Below, one piece after another: positions 1 to 7,426 of a stretch of 7,818 bases of DNA. A program made the position numbers and the translations under genes. The notes below the pieces were generated by a model that was not told the origin of the DNA, did no database searches, and saw only the letters and a program-made list of their open reading frames with translations. Position 1 is the stretch's first letter. Each line of letters begins with the position of its first letter. The DNA comes from Brachyspira catarrhinii (GTDB lineage: Bacteria; Spirochaetota; Brachyspiria; Brachyspirales; Brachyspiraceae): NCBI RefSeq assembly GCF_005518285.1, contig NZ_SJDU01000077.1, positions 1-7,818 on the forward strand. The letters run 5' to 3'.

Positions 1-972
1 GTTTACAATACGGAGGAATATTTGTCAAGATGTTTAGACAGTATAGTTTATCAATCTTTTAACGATATGGAAATAATAATTGTGGACGATTGTTCTTCTG
101 GGAATTGTTTTGAAATAGTCGAAGAATATCAAAAAAATAATCGTATCAATAAAAATATTAAATACATAAGAAACGAAGAAAATCTTGGTAGCGCTTGGAG
201 TAGGTTAAACGGCTTAAGCGAGGCTTCGGGAAAATATATTCATTTTGTCGATAGCGATGATTGGGTTGAAAAAGAATGCTATCAAAAAATATCTAAATAT
301 TTGGCTGGTAAATTTGACGCTATATATTTCAACGGTTCTTATGCGGACGATTATAAAACTTGGGAATACGACTTTCATATATCGGGCGACTCAAAAATAT
401 ACGGCAAAAGAGCGGCTTTCGATAAAATGTTTTTTAACGATGCCGAAAGAAGAACCTTGTGGTGCAGAGTTTTTAAACGCTCGTTATTAATAAAAGGAGC
501 TAAATATATGCCTGCGGAGAAAATATCTATAGCGGACGATTGGATATTAAATTTATTTGCTTTATTTTTCGTTAGAAAATATAGAACTGTATCGGATATT
601 TTCTATTATTATTATCAAGATAATCCTAACGCAATGACGGCGATTGTTGAAAGTAAGAAAGAGAATAAAATATCTTTTTCCAAATTGGATAATAATTTAA
701 GGCAATTATATATTTCCTATAATGCGGTAGTCGATTTTCTTAAACAAAATAAAGTGTGGAATATATATCGTTATTCTTGGGTTTTGTATATTATCAGAGA
801 TTTAAAATATTCTTTAATCAATCCTTTTTCTAATTTTGAAAATTATTTTGAGAGTTTGTATAAAGTAGATAAAGATAAATATATTGAAGAGAGTTTATTA
901 TATTTCAATTCCAACGCGTCAAACTTAAAAGTATTGAATTTCATTTATTCAAATTTATTAGAATCGAGTGGG
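1..972 (+). repeat. Diverged direct repeat, copy A (glycosyltransferase module)
   Basis: This stretch aligns in the same orientation and frame with 4147-5115. Several blocks are identical at the DNA level, for example 233-267 with 4370-4404 and 615-642 with 4755-4782. Copy A has three extra codons (Arg-Ile-Asn) near 142-150 and lacks one codon between about 300 and 400, so the indels are whole codons and both copies look functional. Confidence 0.85.
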
Positions 973-1173
973 ATTTGGGAGAGAAAATTATTTAAATATT
1001 CTTTAAGAACTTTCTTTTATAAAATATGGACGGCAATAATTAGAGTTAGGAATTATCCGCAGAATATTTTTAAATTCAATATCACAAAAACTAAAGAGCA
1101 TAGAAGAGCGTATATTCGAATTCTATTTTTCAAATTAACGATTAAATTAAAAGGAGAGGCAAAATGTATTTAA
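1..1173 (+). CDS. Family 2 (GT-A) glycosyltransferase, 5' end cut by the window
   Basis: This is a cytoplasmic nucleotide-sugar-dependent glycosyltransferase, probably adding one sugar to a surface glycan. The frame is open from base 1 and reads VYNTEEYL, the standard continuation of an N-terminal 'ISIIVPVYNT' strand, so the gene starts before the window and the ATG at 22 is internal. Visible GT2 signatures are VDDCSSG (first Asp codon at 85), DSDDW (250-264, the metal/nucleotide-binding DXD region) and RRTLWCRVF near 450-477. A helical, Tyr/Phe-rich C-terminal part follows, ending in a short basic-hydrophobic tail (about 1063-1158). It is a close paralogue of the second half of the protein encoded at 3181-5286, so the missing part may hold another GT domain, but this cannot be seen. 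The stop lies inside glf (10-base overlap). Sugar specificity is unknown; linkage to glf/galE makes a Galf or Gal transferase plausible (inference). Confidence 0.9.
   Translation, partial: VYNTEEYLSRCLDSIVYQSFNDMEIIIVDDCSSGNCFEIVEEYQKNNRINKNIKYIRNEENLGSAWSRLNGLSEASGKYIHFVDSDDWVEKECYQKISKYLAGKFDAIYFNGSYADDYKTWEYDFHISGDSKIYGKRAAFDKMFFNDAERRTLWCRVFKRSLLIKGAKYMPAEKISIADDWILNLFALFFVRKYRTVSDIFYYYYQDNPNAMTAIVESKKENKISFSKLDNNLRQLYISYNAVVDFLKQNKVWNIYRYSWVLYIIRDLKYSLINPFSNFENYFESLYKVDKDKYIEESLLYFNSNASNLKVLNFIYSNLLESSGIWERKLFKYSLRTFFYKIWTAIIRVRNYPQNIFKFNITKTKEHRRAYIRILFFKLTIKLKGEAKCI
1151..1159 (+). promoter_or_regulatory. Ribosome binding site of glf
   Basis: AAGGAGAGG lies just upstream of the ATG at 1164, inside the end of the preceding glycosyltransferase gene. 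It fixes the glf start and supports translational coupling. Confidence 0.8.
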
Positions 1174-2288
1174 TAGTCGGCGCGGGAATATCTGGTTCGG
1201 TTTTGGCAAATTTGATAGCGGACAGATTAAACGAAGAAGTTTTGATAATAGACAGAAGAGAGCATATAGCGGGAAATTGTTACGATAGCAAAATTGAAAA
1301 TATAACCGTTCATAAGTATGGACCGCATATATTTCATACGAATAATAAAGAAGTTTGGGATTATCTATCCAACTTTACAAAATGGCGTTATTTCTATCTT
1401 AAGCCTAATGTTATGATTGAAGGAAATAGAGTTTCTTTGCCTTTCACATTAAAGACTTTGAGAGAATTATTTTCCGAGTCTATGGCGGAGAGAATAGAAA
1501 ATAAACTAATAACGAAATACGGCTACGGCGTTAAAGTTCCTATTTTAGATTTTCAAAAGAGCAAAGATAAAGATTTGAATTTTATCGGCAAGTTTGTTTA
1601 CGAAAATGTATTTAAGAATTATACGATTAAACAATGGGGACTTAAACCCGAAGAGATAGACGCGAGCGTGACGGCGAGAGTTCCAATCTATATTTCAAAC
1701 GATGCGAGATATTTTCAAGATAAGTATCAAGCTATTCCGCAAGAAGGCTATACCAAATTAATAGAGAATATTTTAAATCATAAAAATATTACCGTTCAAT
1801 TAAATACGGATTATAAAGATTTGCCTAATACAAAAGAATTTAAAGCGATTTTTTATACGGGAGCGATAGACGAATATTTTAATTATCAATATGGCGAATT
1901 GCCTTATAGGAGTTTGAAATTCGATATTCTAACTATAGATAAAGAATATTATCAAAAATCGGTTGTGACTAATTATCCTAACGATTACGATTTTACTCGG
2001 ATAACGGAACATAAATATTTTTTGGATGAGAAATCGAATAATACAATAATATCTATAGAATATCCGCAAGTCTTTTCTTTGGGTAAGAATGAAAGATATT
2101 ACCCGATAAATAACGAGAAAAACGACAAACTTTATAATAAATATTTAACGCTTTCAGCGGGCAGAAGCCGAGAGAGTAAAAAAATTGAAAATGTTTATTT
2201 TTTCGGCAGGCTCGGAGATTATAAATATTACAATATGGATTTGGCAGTGGAAAGAGTTTTAAAATTATTTAAGGAGATATTCAAATGA
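1164..2288 (+). CDS. glf: UDP-galactopyranose mutase
   Basis: This flavoenzyme converts UDP-galactopyranose to UDP-galactofuranose in the cytoplasm, using reduced FAD as a covalent catalyst, and supplies the Galf donor for surface glycans. At 374 residues it has the normal bacterial length. The N-terminal FAD-binding Rossmann motif is GAGISG (6-11), with the acidic end of the second strand at D30 and the family motif GNCYD (37-41). YGPHIFHT (52-59) is the hallmark block near the flavin. W158 (in KQWG), R172 (in ARVP), R279 (in DFTRITE), Y312/Y313 and the C-terminal GRLGDYKY (348-355) match the substrate- and diphosphate-binding Trp, Arg and Tyr positions known from bacterial UGMs (residue matching from memory). 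No active-site residue appears missing. The start follows a strong RBS; the gene overlaps its upstream neighbour by 10 bases and galE by 4. Pairing with an epimerase that can make UDP-Gal fits a Galf pathway. Confidence 0.97.
   Translation: MYLIVGAGISGSVLANLIADRLNEEVLIIDRREHIAGNCYDSKIENITVHKYGPHIFHTNNKEVWDYLSNFTKWRYFYLKPNVMIEGNRVSLPFTLKTLRELFSESMAERIENKLITKYGYGVKVPILDFQKSKDKDLNFIGKFVYENVFKNYTIKQWGLKPEEIDASVTARVPIYISNDARYFQDKYQAIPQEGYTKLIENILNHKNITVQLNTDYKDLPNTKEFKAIFYTGAIDEYFNYQYGELPYRSLKFDILTIDKEYYQKSVVTNYPNDYDFTRITEHKYFLDEKSNNTIISIEYPQVFSLGKNERYYPINNEKNDKLYNKYLTLSAGRSRESKKIENVYFFGRLGDYKYYNMDLAVERVLKLFKEIFK
2271..2276 (+). promoter_or_regulatory. Ribosome binding site of the galE-like gene
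   Basis: AAGGAG, within the last codons of glf, lies eight bases before the ATG at 2285. That ATG forms an ATGA stop/start overlap with the glf stop codon, typical of coupled translation. Confidence 0.8.
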
Positions 2289-3190
2289 TATTAATAACGG
2301 GCGGAGCGGGGTTTATAGGCTCTCATATAGTAGACGAATTAATTAATAATTCTTATAATGTTATAGTCGCTGATAATTTATCAACAGGTAGAATGGAAAA
2401 TATAAATGAAAATGCAATTTTTTATAATATCGATATAAAAGATAAAACAAAATTAGAAGAACTATTTGTAAATAATAAGATAGAATATATTATACATTTA
2501 GCGGCTCAAGCGTCTGTCGGTTATTCTATGAAATATCCTATAAGCGATGCCAATGAAAATATAATTTCAAGTTTGAATTTAATAGAATTAGCTAAAAAAT
2601 ATAATATAAAAAAATTAATAGTTTCTTCTACGGCGGCGGTTTATGGAGTGCCTCAATATTTGCCTATAGACGAAAACCATGATACTAAACCAATTTCATA
2701 TTATGGGCTTTCAAAATTAACAGTTGAAAAATATATAAAACTTTCCAACATTGATTATATTATATTCAGATTTTCGAATGTTTACGGACACAGACAAATA
2801 CCGCAAGGAGAAGCGGGTGTAGTTTCCATATTCATGGATTCTTTTATTAATAATAATGAAATAAATATATTTGGAAACGGAAAACAAACAAGAGATTTTA
2901 TTTATGTAAAAGATATAGCTAAAATATTATCTTTATGCATAAAAAATGACGACATAACCAAAGAAATTATTAATATTTCATCTAATGTATCAATTAGCAT
3001 TAACGAATTGTATGGGAAATTAAAATATATAACTAAAAAAGATTTAAAAGTTAATTATTTAGAAGAAAGAGAAGGAGATATAAAGCATAGCGTATTAAAT
3101 AATTCAAAACTCATTAATTATATTGACATTAAATTGACTGATATAGATATTGGTTTAGAAAAAACCATAGAGGAGATAAAATGCCATTAA
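2285..3190 (+). CDS. galE: NAD-dependent UDP-hexose 4-epimerase (GalE type)
   Basis: This is an extended short-chain dehydrogenase/reductase that most likely interconverts UDP-glucose and UDP-galactose and so feeds the mutase next door. The NAD-binding loop is GGAGFIG (6-12), with the adenosine-ribose-binding D30 in DNLSTG (30-35) and HLAAQASV (71-78). The catalytic set is T116 in SSTAAVYG (114-121) and the YxxxK pair Y140/K144. FSNVYG and the RDFIYVKDIA block are the usual substrate-side motifs. At 301 residues it belongs to the short GalE-like class rather than the 330-340 residue E. coli type. Sequence alone does not exclude activity on UDP-GlcNAc/GalNAc or UDP-uronic acids, but direct coupling to glf favours UDP-Gal. 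Most of the gene is more AT-rich in wobble positions than glf. It overlaps glf by 4 bases and the next gene by 10. Confidence 0.88.
   Translation: MILITGGAGFIGSHIVDELINNSYNVIVADNLSTGRMENINENAIFYNIDIKDKTKLEELFVNNKIEYIIHLAAQASVGYSMKYPISDANENIISSLNLIELAKKYNIKKLIVSSTAAVYGVPQYLPIDENHDTKPISYYGLSKLTVEKYIKLSNIDYIIFRFSNVYGHRQIPQGEAGVVSIFMDSFINNNEINIFGNGKQTRDFIYVKDIAKILSLCIKNDDITKEIINISSNVSISINELYGKLKYITKKDLKVNYLEEREGDIKHSVLNNSKLINYIDIKLTDIDIGLEKTIEEIKCH
3170..3175 (+). promoter_or_regulatory. Ribosome binding site of the tandem glycosyltransferase gene
   Basis: GAGGAG lies five bases before the ATG at 3181, inside the last codons of galE. The ATG is followed within ten bases by the galE stop, the same arrangement as at the start of glf. 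Confidence 0.75.
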
Positions 3191-5286
3191 TATCGATTAT
3201 AGTTCCCGTATATAACACGGAAAAATATTTGCCAAAATGTTTAGACAGCGTATTAAATCAAAATAACGAAAATATAGAGATAATAGTAGTTAATGATTGT
3301 TCGCCAAATAATTGTAATGAAATAGTTAACGATTATATAAAAAAATATGACAATATAAAATTAATAGAAAATAAAAATAATTTAGGTTTATATAATACAA
3401 GATTGGTAGGAATTAAAGAAGCTAAAGGCAAATATGTAATGCATGTAGACAGCGATGATTATATACTGCCGAATTCTTTAAACGAACTTATAAAGATTAT
3501 TAACGAAGACGATTACGATATAATAGCTTTTAATTGTTTAATAGAAGACGATAAAGGAAATATTTACGAATCTCCGCCGCAAAATAAAATATTACAAGAA
3601 AAGATTATTTATGATAAAAATGAAATGTATGAAGAATTATTTTTAGGCTCTTTGCCAGAAAGTAACGCTACAAAAGTTTTTAAAAGAGAACTGTATAGTT
3701 GTTTGGATTATGTTAATAGAAATATAGTTTTTCAAGAAGATTATTTAGCGATTATTCGGCTAATCTTTTCTTCAAAGGCTATAAGATTAACATCAAAAGA
3801 ATGTTATATATATTATCAGAGAAGCGAAAGTTCCACTAAATTTCAAAATATGAACTATAAACAAAGAGTAAAAACTTTAGGGGATTTAATTTTTGTAAAT
3901 GAAAATATAGTTAAATTTTTTAAAGATGAAAATCTTAACTCCTATTTTAGTATGATTAGACATAGGGAAAATGTTTACTATAATTGGATTTATAACGATA
4001 TGATTTCAAATATAAACGACAACGAAGAAAAAGAAATAAAAGATTTAATTTTTAAAGCGTTTCCTCTGATTAGTCCTAATTTGAAAATATTAGACAGAAT
4101 AAATAAATCTTCGGATAATAATTGTTTTATTTCTATAATAATTCCCGTGTTTAATACGGAAAAATATTTAAAAAGATGTTTGGATAGTATTGTAAATCAA
4201 ACTTTTAAAGATATGGAAATAATTTTAGTTGACGATTGTTCTTCGGGAAATTGTTATGAAATATTTGAAGAGTATCGAAAAAATAATAAAAATATTAGAT
4301 ATGTCAAAAATGAAAAAAATTTGGGTAGCGCTTGGAGTAGATTAAACGGTTTGAGTTATGCCAAAGGAGAATATATTCATTTTGTCGATAGCGATGATTG
4401 GGTTTTCGAAGATTGCTACTTAAAAATATATAAATATTTGGGCAATAAATACGATTGCCTGCATTTTGACGGCATATACGCTTATGACGATAAAACGACA
4501 AAAAGAATTAAATTTCAAATTTCAGAGAATACGGAATTAATCGGAAAAAGAAAAGCTTTTGAAGATATGTTTGTAAACGATTCAAGAAGAAGGACTTTAT
4601 GGTGCAGAGTATTTAGAAAAAATATTTGCTTAAAAGCGGCTCAATATATGCCTAAATCTCATTTGTCGGTTGCTGACGATTGGATTTTAAATTTATTTGC
4701 TTTATTCTTTGTAAAAAAATATAGAAGCGTTTCTGATATATTTTATTACTATTTTCAAGATAATCCTAACGCAATGACGGCGGTTGTTGAAAATAAAAAA
4801 GATGTTAAATTTTCAGTAGATAAATTAGATAACGCTTTAAGACAAACTTACGATTCTTATAATGGCGTAGTTAATTTTTTAGAACAAAATAAGGTTTGGG
4901 AAAAATACGGAGCTTTATGGCAACTTTATATAACGAGAGATATTCAGTATCAATTTCTAAATCCGTATAAAAATTTAGAAAATTATTTGCTTGATTTACA
5001 AAAAGAAAATAAAGAACAATATATAAACGAAAGCGTAAAATTATTTAAATTACATTATATAAAAGTATCATATTTACTAAAATTCATACAATCCAATTTA
5101 TATAAATCGAACGGCGGAAATATAAACGTATTAATATATTTGATTCATAAATATAAAAATAGTTTTAAGAGTTTTACTCAAAATATATTTCATTATTTAT
5201 TTTCGGTAAATAGAAACTATGATAGAATTACGATATATTTTTTAGGATTTAGAATAACTCTAAAAAGGAATGTAAAATATGAGTAG
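3181..5286 (+). CDS. Tandem two-domain family 2 glycosyltransferase
   Basis: A single 701-residue chain carries two complete GT-A glycosyltransferase domains and so may add two sugars, or one sugar type twice, to a glycan. Domain 1 begins ISIIVPVYNT at residue 5, with VVNDCSP (36-42) and DSDDY (90-94). Domain 2 begins ISIIIPVFNT at residue 317, with VDDCSSG (D351/D352) and DSDDW (403-407), then RRTLWCRVF, ADDWILNLFA and QDNPNAMTA further on. The domains are only distantly alike, whereas domain 2 and its helical extension are by eye more than half identical to the protein at 1-1173. The chain ends in a basic-hydrophobic tail (about residues 668-700, containing FLGFRITLKR) that resembles the end of the upstream paralogue and the start of the next protein. 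No signal peptide or clear membrane segment is seen. There is no frameshift: the two-domain form is one open frame. Donor sugars are unknown; Gal or Galf is an inference from glf/galE. Confidence 0.92.
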   Translation: MPLISIIVPVYNTEKYLPKCLDSVLNQNNENIEIIVVNDCSPNNCNEIVNDYIKKYDNIKLIENKNNLGLYNTRLVGIKEAKGKYVMHVDSDDYILPNSLNELIKIINEDDYDIIAFNCLIEDDKGNIYESPPQNKILQEKIIYDKNEMYEELFLGSLPESNATKVFKRELYSCLDYVNRNIVFQEDYLAIIRLIFSSKAIRLTSKECYIYYQRSESSTKFQNMNYKQRVKTLGDLIFVNENIVKFFKDENLNSYFSMIRHRENVYYNWIYNDMISNINDNEEKEIKDLIFKAFPLISPNLKILDRINKSSDNNCFISIIIPVFNTEKYLKRCLDSIVNQTFKDMEIILVDDCSSGNCYEIFEEYRKNNKNIRYVKNEKNLGSAWSRLNGLSYAKGEYIHFVDSDDWVFEDCYLKIYKYLGNKYDCLHFDGIYAYDDKTTKRIKFQISENTELIGKRKAFEDMFVNDSRRRTLWCRVFRKNICLKAAQYMPKSHLSVADDWILNLFALFFVKKYRSVSDIFYYYFQDNPNAMTAVVENKKDVKFSVDKLDNALRQTYDSYNGVVNFLEQNKVWEKYGALWQLYITRDIQYQFLNPYKNLENYLLDLQKENKEQYINESVKLFKLHYIKVSYLLKFIQSNLYKSNGGNINVLIYLIHKYKNSFKSFTQNIFHYLFSVNRNYDRITIYFLGFRITLKRNVKYE
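4147..5115 (+). repeat. Diverged direct repeat, copy B (glycosyltransferase module)
   Basis: This is the second copy of the module at 1-972, here fused behind another GT domain in one gene. The 35 bases at 4370-4404 are identical to 233-267. Similarity fades after the codons for 'FIQSNLYKSNGG', where copy A reads 'FIYSNLLESSGI'. glf, galE and the first GT domain lie between the copies. Confidence 0.85.
5265..5270 (+). promoter_or_regulatory. Ribosome binding site of the KpsC-like/methyltransferase gene
   Basis: AAGGAA lies eight bases before the ATG at 5279, inside the end of the tandem glycosyltransferase gene. It supports the ATG that overlaps the upstream stop by eight bases. Confidence 0.65.
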
Positions 5287-7426
5287 ATTTAAGAAATTTA
5301 TATTTTCGATAACTGATTATGATTTATATCATATAATAAAAATATTTGGAATAAAAATCACTTTCAAAAAGAAACCTAAAAAGATTAAACCTCAAAAGTC
5401 GGATATAGACGCTATAGTTTGGTGGATACCTATTAAAAGTTTGAGAGATGCGATAAGAAATATTTATTATGAATATAAGAATAGTTTTAATAAAATAAAT
5501 CATGAAAATAAATTAAGACAAGAATTTTTAAACGGAAGAATTGACGAAATTTCAAATCATATTTATGAATACAAAAATAATCTTAATTATTTTGTAAATA
5601 GATTTAATGAAATAAATACTTTTATATATGCTCCTTATATAGCCAAATGTATAAATTACAATAAATTAAACTTTAAATTTAGTATAAATGAATTTTTTAA
5701 TTCTATCGTTATGTATAGTCATATAGCGAGTAAAAATAGCGATTCATATTATTTGCAATTTTTATTTAGAAAATTTTTATGGTTTAATAATTTTTATCCA
5801 AAATTAAATTGTTTAATAATACATGGTTTAGGTATATGGTATCAAAATGTAATGAATATTTATATTGCTATTGAAAATAATATTCCATTGGTTATAGAAG
5901 AAGACGGATTTATTCGCTCAATTTATACTTGGACAAGCAATAATATTCCTCAAAAATATAGGAATTCAATATCTTTCACATTTTCAAATCTGCCGCATTT
6001 CTTTGCCGATGAAATAAACACTTTGGAATATATGCTTAACGATAAAAAATTAAAGCTAAACGATAAACAAATAGAAAGAGCAAAATATTTAATCGATAAA
6101 ATTATTAAAAATAAAATCAGCAAATATAATCATCAACCGATATACAAACCCGAAATTGGAAAACATAAAAATAAAGTATTAGTGATAGACCAAAGCTACG
6201 GCGATATGTCTATAAGTTACGGTTGGGCTAATGAAAACACTTTTAAGATTATGCTTGAGAGCGCGATTAAGGAAAACTATGACGCCGATATTATAATCAA
6301 AACGCATCCCGATGCTTTAGTAAATAATTCAACGAGAGCGAAATGTTATTATTCGAGCGAAGATATTAAAGAAAATGTTTATTTGATGGCGGAAGAGATT
6401 AATCCAATATCCTTGCTTGAAATAGTCGATAAAGTTTATGTTTGCACTTCGCAGTTAGGATTTGAAGCTTTGATGATGGGAAAGGAAGTCCACACTTTCG
6501 GGATGCCATTTTATGCGGGCTACGGACTAACGATAGATTATCAAAAATGCGAGAGACGAACGAATAAGCGAACTTTGGAAGAAATATTTTATATAACTTA
6601 TATCAATTACAGCTATTATGTGAATCCCGAGAAAGAAGAGCGTTGCGAGATAGAGGAAGCGATAGATTATTTGATAAAGTTAAGGAGAGAATATTTCTTG
6701 GAATTTAATATTAGATGCGATGATAAAAATTTAGTCGACATCCCAAAAAGAGATTTTTCATTAAATAGCGGAGAGAGACAAACGGCACAAACTTTGGCGG
6801 GAATTAGAAAAGACCATTTATTGCGATATGAACTTGCGGCTAACTTTTTAGAAAAACAATTTAATCAAAATAAAACTATAGGAGCGGATATATTTTGCGG
6901 AAACGGTTATGGTTCGTATATGGTTGCAAGCAAATTAAAAATGACGGAGATTTTATCAATAGACGCGTCAAAAGAAGCGATAGAACTTGCAAATAAACAT
7001 TATAAAATTGAAAATAGAATTAATTTTATAAATAAATTTTTTCCTTTTGAACTTGAAAAAGATAAATACGATTATGTTATATCGTTTGAAAGCATAGAAC
7101 ATATACAAAACGATATTCAATTTATAGAAACGATAATATCCGCTATAAAAAATAACGGCTATTGGTTTTTATCAACTCCAAACGAAGAGGTAATGTCTTT
7201 GAAAAAGAATAATAATAAATTTCATTTTAGACATTATACGAATAAAACGATTGGGAATATTTTCAAAAAATATAATTTGGAAGTGATAGAGCAATACGGC
7301 GAAGATACATATTCCATAAATGAAAACGGTTTGATTACGGGAACTTTAAGCGAGGATAAAATGAAATTGATAAAAGATTATAACGGGCAGTTTATGGTTT
7401 ATATTTTGAGGGTTATTAAAGAGTAA
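5279..7426 (+). CDS. KpsC-type glycosyltransferase fused to a SAM methyltransferase
   Basis: The 715-residue protein has three parts. Residues 1-30 form a short basic-hydrophobic module (IIKIFGIKITFKKK). Residues about 45-465 match the KpsC/capsule-synthesis fold, whose known members are beta-Kdo transferases (GT99/GT107) making capsule linkers or O-antigen caps. The motifs are EEDGFIRS (207-214), SKYN (near 280), DQSYGDMSISYG (304-315), KTHPD (341-345), TSQLGFEAL (390-398) and GMPFYAGYGLT (408-418). The E/D-D-G, HP and T/S-S triad typical of these GT-B enzymes is intact. Only one such module is present, unlike the two-module KpsC of E. coli. Residues about 495-715 form a class I methyltransferase: SAM-binding DIFCGNGYGS (537-546), acidic D562 ending the second strand, DYVISFESIEH (598-608) and HFRHYT. 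It is the last intact gene of the operon. A Kdo-like transfer followed by O-methylation is plausible; the donor and methyl acceptor are unknown. Confidence 0.87.
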   Translation: MSRFKKFIFSITDYDLYHIIKIFGIKITFKKKPKKIKPQKSDIDAIVWWIPIKSLRDAIRNIYYEYKNSFNKINHENKLRQEFLNGRIDEISNHIYEYKNNLNYFVNRFNEINTFIYAPYIAKCINYNKLNFKFSINEFFNSIVMYSHIASKNSDSYYLQFLFRKFLWFNNFYPKLNCLIIHGLGIWYQNVMNIYIAIENNIPLVIEEDGFIRSIYTWTSNNIPQKYRNSISFTFSNLPHFFADEINTLEYMLNDKKLKLNDKQIERAKYLIDKIIKNKISKYNHQPIYKPEIGKHKNKVLVIDQSYGDMSISYGWANENTFKIMLESAIKENYDADIIIKTHPDALVNNSTRAKCYYSSEDIKENVYLMAEEINPISLLEIVDKVYVCTSQLGFEALMMGKEVHTFGMPFYAGYGLTIDYQKCERRTNKRTLEEIFYITYINYSYYVNPEKEERCEIEEAIDYLIKLRREYFLEFNIRCDDKNLVDIPKRDFSLNSGERQTAQTLAGIRKDHLLRYELAANFLEKQFNQNKTIGADIFCGNGYGSYMVASKLKMTEILSIDASKEAIELANKHYKIENRINFINKFFPFELEKDKYDYVISFESIEHIQNDIQFIETIISAIKNNGYWFLSTPNEEVMSLKKNNNKFHFRHYTNKTIGNIFKKYNLEVIEQYGEDTYSINENGLITGTLSEDKMKLIKDYNGQFMVYILRVIKE

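Noticed and set aside
245..490. Small plus-strand reading frame of 81 codons
   Set aside because: It lies wholly inside the DSDDW-containing glycosyltransferase in another frame and shows no domain-like features; the overlapping gene explains the sequence.
22..1173. ATG at 22 as the start of the first glycosyltransferase
   Set aside because: The frame is open from base 1 and encodes the conserved VYNTEEYL of the GT2 N-terminus; starting at 22 would remove the first strand of the fold.
1164..2290. Internal promoter before glf or galE
   Set aside because: AT-rich hexamer-like strings occur everywhere in this DNA, and the gene junctions overlap, so no promoter can be distinguished from background.
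4304..4501. Minus-strand reading frame of 65 codons
   Set aside because: It is antisense to conserved GT2 coding sequence of the tandem enzyme, with a Arg/Asn/Tyr-rich translation typical of a shadow frame.
3181..5286. Two genes wrongly merged or a frameshift at the GT domain boundary
   Set aside because: The frame is continuous through 4070-4140, the linker is plausible, and no RBS with ATG precedes the second domain, so a true two-domain protein is the simplest reading.
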